64,000 bases of DNA, taken from assembly GCF_030646845.1 (NCBI RefSeq), contig NZ_JAUSLE010000086.1:1-64000 (forward strand), read 5' to 3'. A model generated the notes under the pieces. That model was given only the letters and a program-made list of their open reading frames with translations, was not told where the DNA came from and made no database searches. The position numbers and the translations under genes are program-made. The stretch comes from Rhodoferax sp. (GTDB lineage Bacteria; Pseudomonadota; Gammaproteobacteria; Burkholderiales; Burkholderiaceae_C). Shown piece after piece: positions 52,946-61,721 of the stretch. The first letter of the stretch is position 1; every line of letters begins with the position of its first letter.

Positions 52946-53692
52946 TCAAGCGTTCGTTTTGAGGGCAAGCCGCTTGGTGCGGGCGCGGATGTTCAAGGCT
53001 TCAACCCCGAGGGAAAACAGCATCGCGGTGTAAACGTAGGCTTTGGGCACATGCACGTCAAAAGCCTCCGCGACCAGCAGGGTGCCCACCATGGTCAGGA
53101 ACGCCAGCGCCAGCACCTTGATCGATGGGTGCCTGTCCACAAATTCACCAATGGGTTTTGCGGCGAACATCATCACGGCTACCGATGCAATCACCGCGGC
53201 CACCATGACGCCGATGTTGTCGACCATGCCGACCGCGGTAATCACCGAGTCCAGCGAAAAGACAATGTCGACGATGCCAATTTGAACAATCGTTCCCCAA
53301 AACACGTTGGCGCCGGTCTTGACGGAGTCCGCGCCGGCGCTGACCTCTTTGGGCTGGTGTGCTTCGACCTCCAGAAAGATCTCGTGCGAGGCCTTGTAAA
53401 GCAAAAATAATCCCCCGCCCAGCAGAATCAGGTCACGACCGCTGATCTCTTGCCCCACTATCGAAAACAGCGGGGTGGTGAGCGTCATCACCCACGCCAG
53501 ACTGAAGAGCAGCGCGATACGCGACACCATCGCAAACCCAAGCCCGAGACGACGTGCCAGGTCACGCTTTTCCTGCGGCAGGCGTCCCACCAGAATGCTG
53601 ATGAAAATGATGTTGTCGATGCCAAGCACAATTTCCAGCGCAGCGAGCATGAAAAAGGCGATCCAGATATTCGGGTCAAGCAAGATGTCCAT
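52946..53692 (-). CDS. TerC-family integral membrane protein
   Basis: 248 residues, seven transmembrane helices with LEIVLGIDNIIFISILVGRL and DIVFSLDSVITAVGMVDN, the two acidic TerC motifs that bind metal. Relatives (TerC, Alx, YgjT) handle manganese or export metals to secreted proteins. It sits between the tungstate and molybdate transporter operons, convergent with tupA. Whether it has a role in metal handling for the oxidoreductase is only suggested by position. Confidence 0.88.
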   Translation of the reverse strand: MDILLDPNIWIAFFMLAALEIVLGIDNIIFISILVGRLPQEKRDLARRLGLGFAMVSRIALLFSLAWVMTLTTPLFSIVGQEISGRDLILLGGGLFLLYKASHEIFLEVEAHQPKEVSAGADSVKTGANVFWGTIVQIGIVDIVFSLDSVITAVGMVDNIGVMVAAVIASVAVMMFAAKPIGEFVDRHPSIKVLALAFLTMVGTLLVAEAFDVHVPKAYVYTAMLFSLGVEALNIRARTKRLALKTNA

Positions 53693-53796
53693 GAGGCACT
53701 TCAGCAGTTTGGAAACCGGCGAGTCTAAGGCGGTCGCGGCAAGTGGTCGTGCTGACGGTGCGGGAATCCACAGGCCTTAAAAGGCCTATTTGGATG

Positions 53797-54900
53797 TCAG
53801 GGCCCCAGAATTGCCACGCCCTTGACCTGGGCGTAGACGGTCCGTCCCGCGACCAGCCCAAGTGAGGCGACCGATTTTTGGGTGATTCTGGCCAGCAGGG
53901 GCGTGCCACCCGCATCCAGTCTCACCATGACCTGCCCGGGGCTGTCGTTCGACAAGGCGACCACCGTCACCGGCAGGATATTCAGAATGCTGGTGCCGGT
54001 TTGTGGCTCCAGCGTCAGGCTCACATCGCGCGCCTGCACGCGAATGCGAAGGGGCTGGCCCACCGCCATGGTCTGCTGGGGTACGCACAAGCGGCCACCG
54101 GCGAAGTCGGCCACGCTCAGATGGTAGACCGGTTCATGGCTGCTGATGTTCGCGTGGATCACGGCGCCCGCGGTGTCGCCGTGCGCCAGCGAAAGATCAA
54201 GCCGTGTCATTAATTCGGCTGTAGGACCGCTCGCGACAACCCGCCCTGCTTCCAGCAACACCAGATGGTCCGCCAGCCGCGCCACCTCGTCCAGCGCATG
54301 ACTCACGTACAGCACCGGTATGTCGAGCTCATGGTGAAGCTGTTCCAGGTAGGGCAGGATCTCGGCCTTGCGCTGGGCGTCCAGCGCGGCCAGAGGCTCG
54401 TCCATGAGCAAAATACGCGGGCTGGTGGCCAGGGCGCGGGCAATGGCTACGCGCTGGCGCTCGCCGCCGGAGAGCGTGCCAGGTTGCCGATCCATCAGGT
54501 GCCCGATGCCGAGCAGGGCCACCGCCCGATCCAGCGAGACACGGCGCTGCGCTGCGGGAACCCGCGTCAGGCCATAAGCCAGGTTCTGCGCGACACTGAG
54601 GTGGGTGAACAGATTGGCATCCTGGAACACATAGCCAAGTGCGCGCTGGTGCACCGGCACAGACACGCCCTTGGCATCGTCCTGCCAGACTTCCTCGTTC
54701 ACGGCCACATAGGCCATAACGCCCGGCGTGCTGCGCTCCAGCCCGGCAATAGCGCGCAGGCAACTGGTCTTGCCCGAACCCGACGGGCCAAACAGAGCGG
54801 TGATGCCACGGCCTGCCAGGTCGAGGTCAACATCAAGTTCAAAGCCGGAGTAGTTGAGCTTGAATCGCGCACGGATCCGGTTGGCGGACGAGGCGCTCAT
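53797..54900 (-). CDS. modC: Molybdate ABC transporter ATP-binding protein
   Basis: 367 residues from ATG 54900, which overlaps the modB stop (ATGA). Walker [18 protein letters not shown] (38-45), Q-loop [14 protein letters not shown], signature [17 protein letters not shown], Walker [13 protein letters not shown], switch VSHALDEV. The C-terminal Mop/TOBE oxyanion-binding domain (about 285-362) distinguishes ModC from other ABC ATPases and allows inhibition by bound oxyanion. Last gene of the leftward operon. Confidence 0.94.
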   Translation of the reverse strand: MSASSANRIRARFKLNYSGFELDVDLDLAGRGITALFGPSGSGKTSCLRAIAGLERSTPGVMAYVAVNEEVWQDDAKGVSVPVHQRALGYVFQDANLFTHLSVAQNLAYGLTRVPAAQRRVSLDRAVALLGIGHLMDRQPGTLSGGERQRVAIARALATSPRILLMDEPLAALDAQRKAEILPYLEQLHHELDIPVLYVSHALDEVARLADHLVLLEAGRVVASGPTAELMTRLDLSLAHGDTAGAVIHANISSHEPVYHLSVADFAGGRLCVPQQTMAVGQPLRIRVQARDVSLTLEPQTGTSILNILPVTVVALSNDSPGQVMVRLDAGGTPLLARITQKSVASLGLVAGRTVYAQVKGVAILGP

Positions 54901-55583
54901 CGGCCAGGACCCCATTTACGCCGTCCGGTGGGGTTAAAGACGTAAAGCGCCAGCAGCACGGCAAACGAGAACAGCACCATGCCGGCTGCCAGCCAGTGCG
55001 CCTGCGTGTATTCCAGGGCTTCCACGTGGTCGTAAATCTGCACCGACACGACACGGGTTTTGTCCGGGATGTTGCCGCCAATCATCAGCACCACACCGAA
55101 TTCGCCGACCGTGTGGGCAAAACCCATCACCGTGGCGGTGAGATAGCCGGGCCGGGCCAGCGGCAAGACGACGCTGAAAAAGATATCCATTGGCGAGGCG
55201 CGCAGGGTGGCTGCTGCCTCCAGCGGGCGCTCGCCGATGGCTTCAAAGGCATTCTGCAGCGGTTGCACCACAAAGGGCAGCGAATAAAACACCGAGCCCA
55301 CGACCAGGCCGGCAAACGTGAAAGGCAACAGGCCCAGCCCCAGGGATTGGGTGATTTGTCCCACCGGCCCCTGCGGCCCCATGACCACCAGCAGGTAGAA
55401 CCCGATCACCGTGGGCGGCAAAACAATAGGCAAGGCCACCAGCGCACCCACCGGGCCCTTGAGCCAGGAGCGTGTGCGTGCCAGCCACCAGGCCAGCGGC
55501 GTGCCGAGCAGCAGCAACAACAGCGTCGTGAGGCCGGCGAGCTTGAGCGTGAGCGCGATCGCGTCCCAATAGACCCCGGGCAT
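54897..55583 (-). CDS. modB: Molybdate ABC transporter permease
   Basis: 228 residues from ATG 55583; a GTG at 55595 directly after the modA stop is an alternative. Five to six transmembrane helices; [20 protein letters not shown] and [17 protein letters not shown] are typical of ModB, and the coupling loop [20 protein letters not shown] fits the EAA motif. Its stop overlaps modC. Confidence 0.94.
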   Translation of the reverse strand: MPGVYWDAIALTLKLAGLTTLLLLLLGTPLAWWLARTRSWLKGPVGALVALPIVLPPTVIGFYLLVVMGPQGPVGQITQSLGLGLLPFTFAGLVVGSVFYSLPFVVQPLQNAFEAIGERPLEAAATLRASPMDIFFSVVLPLARPGYLTATVMGFAHTVGEFGVVLMIGGNIPDKTRVVSVQIYDHVEALEYTQAHWLAAGMVLFSFAVLLALYVFNPTGRRKWGPGR

Positions 55584-55595
55584 TACAGCAGGCAC

Positions 55596-56357
55596 TTATT
55601 CAGTTTCATAGCCGAAGGAGCGTATCACTGTCCTGGTCTTCTCTGTCTTCAAAAATGCCAGCAGGGCGCTGGCAGCGGGGTTGCTGTTGCCTCGCACGAG
55701 CATTACCGCGTCCTGGCGCAGTGGGCTGTACAGATGGGCGGGCACGATCCAGCCCGAGCCTTTGGTGATCCTGCCGTTTTCATAAACTTGAGAGAGGGCC
55801 ACAAAGCCCAGCTCGGCATTGCCGCTGGCGACAAAACTGTAGGTCTGGCCAATGCTTTCACCTTGCACCAGGCGCGCCTGCAGCCGATCCATGAGCCTGA
55901 GTTGGGTCAGGGCTTGAATGGCCGCTGCGCCATAGGGTGCCAGCTTCGGCGCGGCCAGCGCCAGGTGTTTGAAGTTTCCGCTTTTCAGCACCTCGCCCTG
56001 GGCGTCGACGGTGCCGGACTGGGCACACCACAGGACCAGCTTGCCGGTGGCGTAGGTGAAGCGCGTGCCCGCCACGGCGTCGCCTTCCTTTTCCAGCCGG
56101 GCGGGTGTTTCGTCGTCGGCGGCCAGAAACACATCAAACGGCGCACCGCTTTTGATCTGGGCGTACAGCTTGCCCGTGGCCCCGGCGGACAGCACCATCT
56201 TGTGGCCCGTGTCTTTTTCAAAATCGGTAGCCAGCGCCTTCAGGGGCGAGGCGAAGTTGGCGGCCACGGCCACTCGCACCACAGACTGTGCTTCTGCAGG
56301 CTGCGCCGCGCTCCACAGTGCCAGGAGGATCAAGCAGGCCTGGACGCGTCGGCCCAT
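55596..56357 (-). CDS. modA: Molybdate-binding periplasmic protein
   Basis: 253 residues from ATG 56357 (MGRRVQACLILLALW), with a signal peptide ending near AEAQS. VAVAANFASPLKALATDFEK, LSAGATGKLYAQIKSGAPFD and VFLAADDETPARLEKEG are the oxyanion-cleft motifs of ModA. It lies downstream of the GAF/Fis regulator gene and upstream of modB in the leftward operon. It could also supply tungstate, since ModA proteins bind both. Confidence 0.93.
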   Translation of the reverse strand: MGRRVQACLILLALWSAAQPAEAQSVVRVAVAANFASPLKALATDFEKDTGHKMVLSAGATGKLYAQIKSGAPFDVFLAADDETPARLEKEGDAVAGTRFTYATGKLVLWCAQSGTVDAQGEVLKSGNFKHLALAAPKLAPYGAAAIQALTQLRLMDRLQARLVQGESIGQTYSFVASGNAELGFVALSQVYENGRITKGSGWIVPAHLYSPLRQDAVMLVRGNSNPAASALLAFLKTEKTRTVIRSFGYETE

Positions 56358-56380
56358 TAAACAGGTCACGTGTTGGCCCC

Positions 56381-57532
56381 TCAATCCTTCGATGCGCTGT
56401 GGTTGTGGCTGCCCAGCTTGCGGTAGACGGTGGCACGGCTGATGCCCAATGCGCGGGCAGCCTGGGCCACATTGCCACGCGCCTGGTCGACGGCTTTGCG
56501 GATCAGGGCGGTTTCAATGTCCTTCAGTGGCAAGCCGTCGCTGGCCTGTGAGCGACGTTCGGCGCGCAGGGGGATGTCTTCGCGTGAGCGTTCGATGGGC
56601 AGGGCTTGCAGCCGAAGGCCGGTCCACAGCGGAATTTCAAGCGTGGCGTCCGGGCGGCGCACGGCGTCAAACAACATCTGATACGGAACCCCGAACACGT
56701 CGCTCACATGTACCTTTTGCCGGCCAGGCATGGCCAGGTTGGGCACCATCTGGCGCGCAATCTGGTTGGCGCCTGTGATCCAGCCGTCTGCATCGAGACA
56801 GACAATGCCGTCGGCTTCGCTGCCCAGGGCATTGCCCGGCCAGTTGAGGCGCACCATCAGGCTGTGCGCCTGCGCCAGGACCAGTGCGTTTTCAATCTTG
56901 CAGGCCGACTGGGTGACCAGGTGCTTGAGTTCAGGGCGCTCCACGGCATCAATGCCGGTCAGGTCCAGCATGCCCACGCAGGCGCCGTCCGGGCCAAACA
57001 GGGGTGCACCGGCACAGCTGTACATGGAGGTGCTGGCAAAAAAGTGTTCACCCCGGTGCAGCCAGACCGGCTGCAACTCGGTGAGCGCCGCGCCAATGGC
57101 CGTGGTGCCCACGCTGCGTTCTGACAGGTCGGCGCCAATGCGGGTGATGAGGCTGGCGCGCCGGTCTGAGTGGTCAATGGCGCCGCTGACATCCACCACC
57201 ACGCCCTCGGTGTTGGTCAAAATGGCAAAGTAGCGCGTGTTCACGATGGCGCGTCCGAGCTTCTCCAGAATGGGTTTCGCCGTCTGCACCAGGCGCTGGT
57301 TGGCATCCTGGGTGTGACGCATCTGCTGGGCCGACACGAGGTCAAACGCGACCGGCTGGTGGGCCTGCAACCCGAGGTTCATGCAGCGCTGCCAGGAGCG
57401 TTCAATCCAGGGCTCAATCCAGCCGGCGGACGGTGCCGTGTGGTCCTGCATGACGGCACGGCGGGCGCGCTCAATGCCTGCCAGGCGCAGCGAGGAGCTG
57501 GCCATGGGGGAGGGGGTCAGGGTGTGTGTCAT
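56381..57532 (-). CDS. AcoR-like regulator: GAF, PAS and Fis helix-turn-helix, no AAA+ domain
   Basis: 383 residues from ATG 57532 (MTHTLTPSP); the frame extends to 57604. The N-terminal GAF-type sensor (RSWQRCMNLGL, IGADLSERSVGTTAIGAAL) is as in AcoR and related activators; a PAS-like segment (GIVCLDADGWITGANQIARQ) follows, then directly the Fis helix-turn-helix (AVDQARGNVAQAARALGISR ATVYRKLG). The AAA+ domain needed for sigma-54 activation is absent. It is divergent from the aldehyde oxidoreductase operon and first in the modABC operon, so it may couple both, perhaps responding to an aldehyde or acid. Confidence 0.85.
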   Translation of the reverse strand: MTHTLTPSPMASSSLRLAGIERARRAVMQDHTAPSAGWIEPWIERSWQRCMNLGLQAHQPVAFDLVSAQQMRHTQDANQRLVQTAKPILEKLGRAIVNTRYFAILTNTEGVVVDVSGAIDHSDRRASLITRIGADLSERSVGTTAIGAALTELQPVWLHRGEHFFASTSMYSCAGAPLFGPDGACVGMLDLTGIDAVERPELKHLVTQSACKIENALVLAQAHSLMVRLNWPGNALGSEADGIVCLDADGWITGANQIARQMVPNLAMPGRQKVHVSDVFGVPYQMLFDAVRRPDATLEIPLWTGLRLQALPIERSREDIPLRAERRSQASDGLPLKDIETALIRKAVDQARGNVAQAARALGISRATVYRKLGSHNHSASKD

Positions 57533-57659
57533 GGTGTGCGTGCCGCCGTTTTCACGATCAGCGTCATTCTCGTACACAAGCGGGAATTTTGCGCACTGTT
57601 TCAATTTGAGAATTTCGCGCTGCTGCTCCTGTCAAACTCGGGTTTTCCCTAGGTTGCTG

Positions 57660-57703
57660 GCTCCCGGGAGCTTCAACAATACCTATGTATTTCATTTCAT
57701 AGG
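57660..57703. promoter_or_regulatory. Palindromes in the aor / regulator divergent region
   Basis: A perfect 12-base palindrome GCTCCCGGGAGC (57660-57671) is followed by CCTATG-TATTTCATTT-CATAGG (57682-57703), an inverted repeat with ten-base spacer. They are the only strong dyads in the 215-base divergent region and are candidate binding sites for the adjacent regulator. Confidence 0.5.
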
Positions 57704-57747
57704 CAAGGCATTGCATATCTGCAGGCCGCTACCCACAGGAGACACAC

Positions 57748-58224
57748 ATGCAAAAGGTGTTGCACATCAACGCAGACAAGTGCACCGGTTGTCTGCAGTG
57801 CGAAATGGCCTGTTCTTTCGAGAACTACGGCACCTTCGCCACCGCCAAATCCCGCATCAAGGTATTTGACTTCCACCATACCGGCAAGAAAGTGCCTTAC
57901 ACCTGCACCCAGTGCGACGAAGCCTGGTGCCTGCATGCCTGCCCGGTGGAGGCCATTACCGTGGACAAGCTCACCGGCGCCAAAGTGGTGAATGAGTCCA
58001 CCTGTGTCGGCTGCAAGGTCTGCACCATTGCCTGCCCGTTTGGCACCATCAATTACGTGCAGGAGACCGGCAAGGTACAGAAGTGTGACCTGTGCGGTGG
58101 CGAGCCGGCTTGTGCCGAGGCTTGTCCCACCGGCGCCATCACTTTCATCGACGCCAACTGGACCGGCCTGGGCAAGATGGCGCAGTGGGCGGACAAACTC
58201 GGTAACCAGCCCTCAGCGGCTTAA
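57748..58224 (+). CDS. aorA: Aldehyde oxidoreductase poly-ferredoxin subunit (AorA-like)
   Basis: 158 residues with sixteen cysteines in four [4Fe-4S] motifs: C12-15-18-22, C53-56-61-65, C86-89-92-96 and C113-116-122-126. This is the DmsB/HycB-like four-cluster ferredoxin fold. In Aromatoleum aromaticum the same type of subunit (AorA) polymerises and wires several tungsten subunits to one FAD subunit. ACAGGAGACACAC precedes the ATG. Stop and the next ATG are 11 bases apart. Confidence 0.9.
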   Translation: MQKVLHINADKCTGCLQCEMACSFENYGTFATAKSRIKVFDFHHTGKKVPYTCTQCDEAWCLHACPVEAITVDKLTGAKVVNESTCVGCKVCTIACPFGTINYVQETGKVQKCDLCGGEPACAEACPTGAITFIDANWTGLGKMAQWADKLGNQPSAA

Positions 58225-58235
58225 GGAGACTCATC

Positions 58236-60083
58236 ATGTCATGGGCAGGAAAAATTCTTCGCGTTGATTTGACCGCTGGTACCGTCAAGTCCGAACCGCT
58301 CAACATGGATTGGGCGCATGCTTACCTGGGCTCGCGCGGCCTGGGCTCCAAGTACCTGGTGGAAGAGGTCGATGCCAAGGTCGACGCGCTGTCGCCGGCG
58401 AACAAGATCATCTGGTCAACTGGCCCGCTGACCGGCACCATGGCGTCCACTGGTGGGCGTTATACCGTCATCACCAAGAGCCCGCTGACCGGCACCATCG
58501 CCTGCTCCAATTCCGGCGGCTACTGGGGTGCCGAGTTCAAGATGGCCGGCTGGGACATGGTGATTTTTGAAGGCAAGAGTCCCAAGCCGGTCTATCTCTA
58601 CATCAACGATGATCTGGTTGAATTGCGTGACGCCGCCCACCTGTGGGGCAAGAGCGTCTGGCAGACCGAAGAAATGCTCAAGAAGAGCCTGCAGGACCCG
58701 CTGACCCGCGTGTCAAGCATCGGCAAAGCGGGCGAGAACGGCGTGCTGTATGCCAGCGTCGTGAACGACCTGCACCGCGCCGCCGGCCGCTCCGGTGTGG
58801 GCACCGTCATGGGCAGCAAGAACCTCAAGGCGATTGCGGTACGCGGCACCAAGGGCGTGGGCAACATCCACAACCCCAAAGCCTTCATGAAGGCGATTGC
58901 CGAGAAGAAGAAAATCCTGGCCGACAACGCCGTCACCGGCCAGGGCCTGCCCGCCTATGGCACGCAGGTGCTGATGAACGTCATCAACGAGATGGGGGCG
59001 CTGCCCACCCGCAATCACCGCGACAACGCGTTTGAGAGCGCCAAGGACATCTCGGCCGAAGCCATGGCCACGCCGCGCAAGACCGATGGCAAAAAGCAGC
59101 TGGTGACCAACCAGGCCTGCTTTGGCTGCACCATCGCCTGCGGGCGCATCAGCAAGATGGACGAGAGCCATTTCACGGTCGCCAACAAGCCGCAATACTG
59201 GGGCGCCTCTGGTGGTCTGGAATACGAAGCGGCCTGGGCGCTGGGTGCGGCCAACGGCGTGAAAGACCTGGAAGCCCTGCAGTACGCCACCATGCTGTGC
59301 AACGAAGAGGGCATCGACCCCATCAGCTTTGGCGCCACCGTGGGCGCAGTGATGGAAATGTATGAAATGGGTGTGTTGACCAAAGAGCAGATTGGCATCG
59401 AAGCGCCGTTTGGCTCGGCCCAGGCGCTGGCGTTTCTGACCGAAGAAACCATTTACAGCCGTGGCTTTGGCAAGGAAATTGGTCAGGGCTCCAAGCGCCT
59501 GACCGCCAAGTACGGCCAGCCTGACCTCAGCATGACCAGCAAGGGCCAGGAGTTTCCCGCCTACGACGGCCGCGCCATCCAGGGCATTGGCCTGGCCTAC
59601 GCCACCTCCAACCGGGGCGGCTGCCATTTGCGTGGCTATACCATCGCGTCTGAAGTGCTGGGCATTCCGGTCAAGACCGATCCGCTGGAGCATGAAGGCA
59701 AGCCGGAACTGGTCAAGGCCTTCCAGGATGCGACGGCCGCCTTCGACTCGTCCGGCCTGTGCGTGTTCACCACCTTTGCCTGGGGCCTGGCGGACCTGGC
59801 ACCGCAAATCTCGGCGGCTTGTGGCGACCAGTACACCACCGAAGAGCTGGAAAAGATCGGTGAGCGCATCTGGAACATGGAGCGCGAATTCAACAACCGC
59901 GCCGGCTTCACCGCCAAGGACGACAGCTTGCCCAAACGCCTGCTCACTGAAGCCTGCAAGACCGGACCGTCCAAAGGCAAGGTCAACATGCTGGCCGAGA
60001 TGATGCCCAAGTACTACGCCGTGCGCGGCTGGGACGCAGAAGGCCGACCCACCGCCGCGACCCGGGCGCGTCTGGAGTTGTAA
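58236..60083 (+). CDS. aorB: Tungsten-containing aldehyde:ferredoxin oxidoreductase, large subunit
   Basis: 615 residues, the normal AOR length. It oxidises aldehydes to acids (and can reduce acids) at a bis-pyranopterin tungsten site. Start MSWAGKILRVDLTAGTV, then GRYTVITKSPLTGTIACSNS GGYWG, the [4Fe-4S] ligands C295-x2-C298-x3-C302 (ACFGCTIACGR) with the fourth at C509 (SSGLCVFT), and pterin-binding ATSNRGGCHLRGY. Everything needed is present. The operon context (AorA, AorC, MoaD-like) matches the Aromatoleum AorABC enzyme. Tungstate and molybdate importers lie immediately upstream. Confidence 0.95.
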   Translation: MSWAGKILRVDLTAGTVKSEPLNMDWAHAYLGSRGLGSKYLVEEVDAKVDALSPANKIIWSTGPLTGTMASTGGRYTVITKSPLTGTIACSNSGGYWGAEFKMAGWDMVIFEGKSPKPVYLYINDDLVELRDAAHLWGKSVWQTEEMLKKSLQDPLTRVSSIGKAGENGVLYASVVNDLHRAAGRSGVGTVMGSKNLKAIAVRGTKGVGNIHNPKAFMKAIAEKKKILADNAVTGQGLPAYGTQVLMNVINEMGALPTRNHRDNAFESAKDISAEAMATPRKTDGKKQLVTNQACFGCTIACGRISKMDESHFTVANKPQYWGASGGLEYEAAWALGAANGVKDLEALQYATMLCNEEGIDPISFGATVGAVMEMYEMGVLTKEQIGIEAPFGSAQALAFLTEETIYSRGFGKEIGQGSKRLTAKYGQPDLSMTSKGQEFPAYDGRAIQGIGLAYATSNRGGCHLRGYTIASEVLGIPVKTDPLEHEGKPELVKAFQDATAAFDSSGLCVFTTFAWGLADLAPQISAACGDQYTTEELEKIGERIWNMEREFNNRAGFTAKDDSLPKRLLTEACKTGPSKGKVNMLAEMMPKYYAVRGWDAEGRPTAATRARLEL

Positions 60084-60106
60084 TCATCTGCAGGCTGTAA
60101 AGAACG

Positions 60107-60133
60107 AGCGGCTCTGCGGAGCCGCTTTTCAAT
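60107..60133 (+). terminator. Attenuating hairpin between aorB and aorC
   Basis: AGCGGCTC-TGCG-GAGCCGCT followed by TTTTCAATTTTT. It lies inside the operon, just before the aorC ribosome binding site (GGAG), so it may lower expression of the FAD subunit relative to aorAB. Confidence 0.75.
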
Positions 60134-60148
60134 TTTTGGAGACCCGAC

Positions 60149-61441
60149 ATGCATCACGTCATCCTCGGTGCCGGCCCCGCCGGCGTTATTGCTGCTGAAA
60201 CCATTCGCAAACACGCACCGCTTGATGCCATCACCATCGTGGGTGATGAGCGCGAGCCGCCGTACTCGCGCATGGCCATTCCCTACCTGCTGATGGGCAA
60301 CGTGGATGAGCGCGGCACTTACCTGCGCAAGAGCCCGTCACACTTTGCAGACTTGAAGGTAAATGTGCTTCAAGCCTTCGTCAAACATGTCGATGTAGCT
60401 ACAAAAACAATAGCGCTCGACAAGGGCAACTCAATCGCATTTGACACGCTGCTGATCGCCACCGGCTCCCGTCCCGTGCGGCCGCCGATTCCGGGCATTG
60501 ATACGGCTGGGGTTCATTCCTGCTGGACGCTGGACGATGCCAGAGCCATCATGGCGCTGGCCACCAAAGGTGCCCGCGTGCTGCAGCTGGGCGCCGGCTT
60601 CATCGGCTGCATCATCATGGAGGCGCTGGCGGCGCGTGGCGTGCATTTGAGCGTGGTCGAGATGGGCGACCGCATGGTGCCGCGCATGATGGGCCCCACC
60701 GCCGGCGGCATGATTCGCGACTGGTGTGAAGCCAAAGGCGTGGAAGTGTTTACCGGCACCCGGGTGGAGGCCATCGAGGCGGGCGCGCCATTGAACGTGC
60801 GTCTGAGCAATGGCAAACACCTCGCGGCCGATCTGGTGATCAGCGCGGCCGGCGTCAAGCCCGCCATCGGCTTTCTGGAAAACTCGGGCATCACCTGTTT
60901 GCTGGGCGTGCTGACCGACGAGCACCTGCAGACCAACGTGCCCGGCATCTACGCGGCGGGCGACTGTTGTGAGGCCTTTGACAAGGTGAGCGGCAAAACC
61001 ATCGTCAGTGCCATCCAGCCCAACGCCGCCGAGCAGGCGCGCGTGGCGGCCATGAATATGGTGGCGTTTGCGCGGGGCGGGACGCCCGCCGCCGAGCTCA
61101 AAGGCGTCACGCAAATCAACGTGCTCGACACGCTCGGACTGATTTCTGCCAGTTTTGGCGACTGGCAGGGCCGCCCCGGTGGCGAGCATGTGGAGCTGAC
61201 CGACAAGGCGGCCGGGCGTCACCTCAGTCTGCAGTTTCAGGACGATGTGATGGTGGGGTGCAATTCCGTCGGCTGGACCGAACATGTGGGCGTAATGCGC
61301 GGGCTGGTGGAAGGCCAGGTCAAGCTGGGCGCCTGGAAAGAGACCCTCAAGAACGACCCCACCAAGCTCATGGAAGCCTACCTCGCCACTGCCCAGGCCC
61401 AGAGCGACTGGACCGGTGCGCAGGACGCGCGTCGGCGCTAG
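60149..61441 (+). CDS. aorC: FAD-dependent NAD-linked subunit of the aldehyde oxidoreductase (AorC-like)
   Basis: 430 residues. Two dinucleotide-binding motifs: HHVILGAGPAGVIAAETI near the N-terminus for FAD and VLQLGAGFIGCIIMEAL for NAD, and VPGIYAAGDCCEAFDKVS for the FAD isoalloxazine site. This is the rubredoxin-reductase/NirB-like flavoprotein fold. AorC of Aromatoleum passes electrons from the iron-sulfur chain to NAD+. Residues about 73-89 (LQAFVKHVDVATKTIALD) are encoded by a dispersed 49-bp repeat copy. A hairpin separates it from aorB. Confidence 0.88.
   Translation: MHHVILGAGPAGVIAAETIRKHAPLDAITIVGDEREPPYSRMAIPYLLMGNVDERGTYLRKSPSHFADLKVNVLQAFVKHVDVATKTIALDKGNSIAFDTLLIATGSRPVRPPIPGIDTAGVHSCWTLDDARAIMALATKGARVLQLGAGFIGCIIMEALAARGVHLSVVEMGDRMVPRMMGPTAGGMIRDWCEAKGVEVFTGTRVEAIEAGAPLNVRLSNGKHLAADLVISAAGVKPAIGFLENSGITCLLGVLTDEHLQTNVPGIYAAGDCCEAFDKVSGKTIVSAIQPNAAEQARVAAMNMVAFARGGTPAAELKGVTQINVLDTLGLISASFGDWQGRPGGEHVELTDKAAGRHLSLQFQDDVMVGCNSVGWTEHVGVMRGLVEGQVKLGAWKETLKNDPTKLMEAYLATAQAQSDWTGAQDARRR
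60366..60414 (-). repeat. Dispersed 49-bp repeat, copy 8 (inside aorC)
   Basis: On the minus strand GCTATTGTTTTTGTAGCTAC then TTTGACGAAGGCTTGAAGCA. Gapless alignment with the other copies. It is antisense to the gene and encodes a beta-strand region of the FAD domain. Confidence 0.75.
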
Positions 61442-61453
61442 GATTCGGTGACG

Positions 61454-61708
61454 ATGAAAATCACCTTCAAGCTGTTTGCCTCGCTCACAGACTATTTGCC
61501 GGTGCAGGCCCGCTACAGCAATGTGCTGGAGCTCGACATCGCGCCCGATGCCACCATCAGCCAGATCATCGAGCCCTTTGGCCTGCCGCCCAAGCTGGTG
61601 CATCTGGTGCTGATCAACGGCAAATACATCGAGCCGGAGAAGCGTCTGACCCAGACCTTGGTGGAGGGTGATGTGCTGGCGATCTGGCCGCCGATCGCCG
61701 GTGGCTGA
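61454..61708 (+). CDS. MoaD/ThiS-like sulfur carrier of the AOR operon (AorD-like)
   Basis: 84 residues from ATG 61454 (GTG at 61448 possible). A ubiquitin-like beta-grasp protein with FASLTDYLPV and the C-terminal VEGDVLAIWPPIAGG; the terminal Gly-Gly is the site that becomes a thiocarboxylate. MoaD-type carriers give sulfur to the pyranopterin dithiolene. A dedicated copy in the AOR operon, as in Aromatoleum, implies a specialised tungsten-cofactor route. It follows aorC by 12 bases. Confidence 0.87.
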   Translation: MKITFKLFASLTDYLPVQARYSNVLELDIAPDATISQIIEPFGLPPKLVHLVLINGKYIEPEKRLTQTLVEGDVLAIWPPIAGG

Positions 61709-61721
61709 GGCGGGCGGCTGA

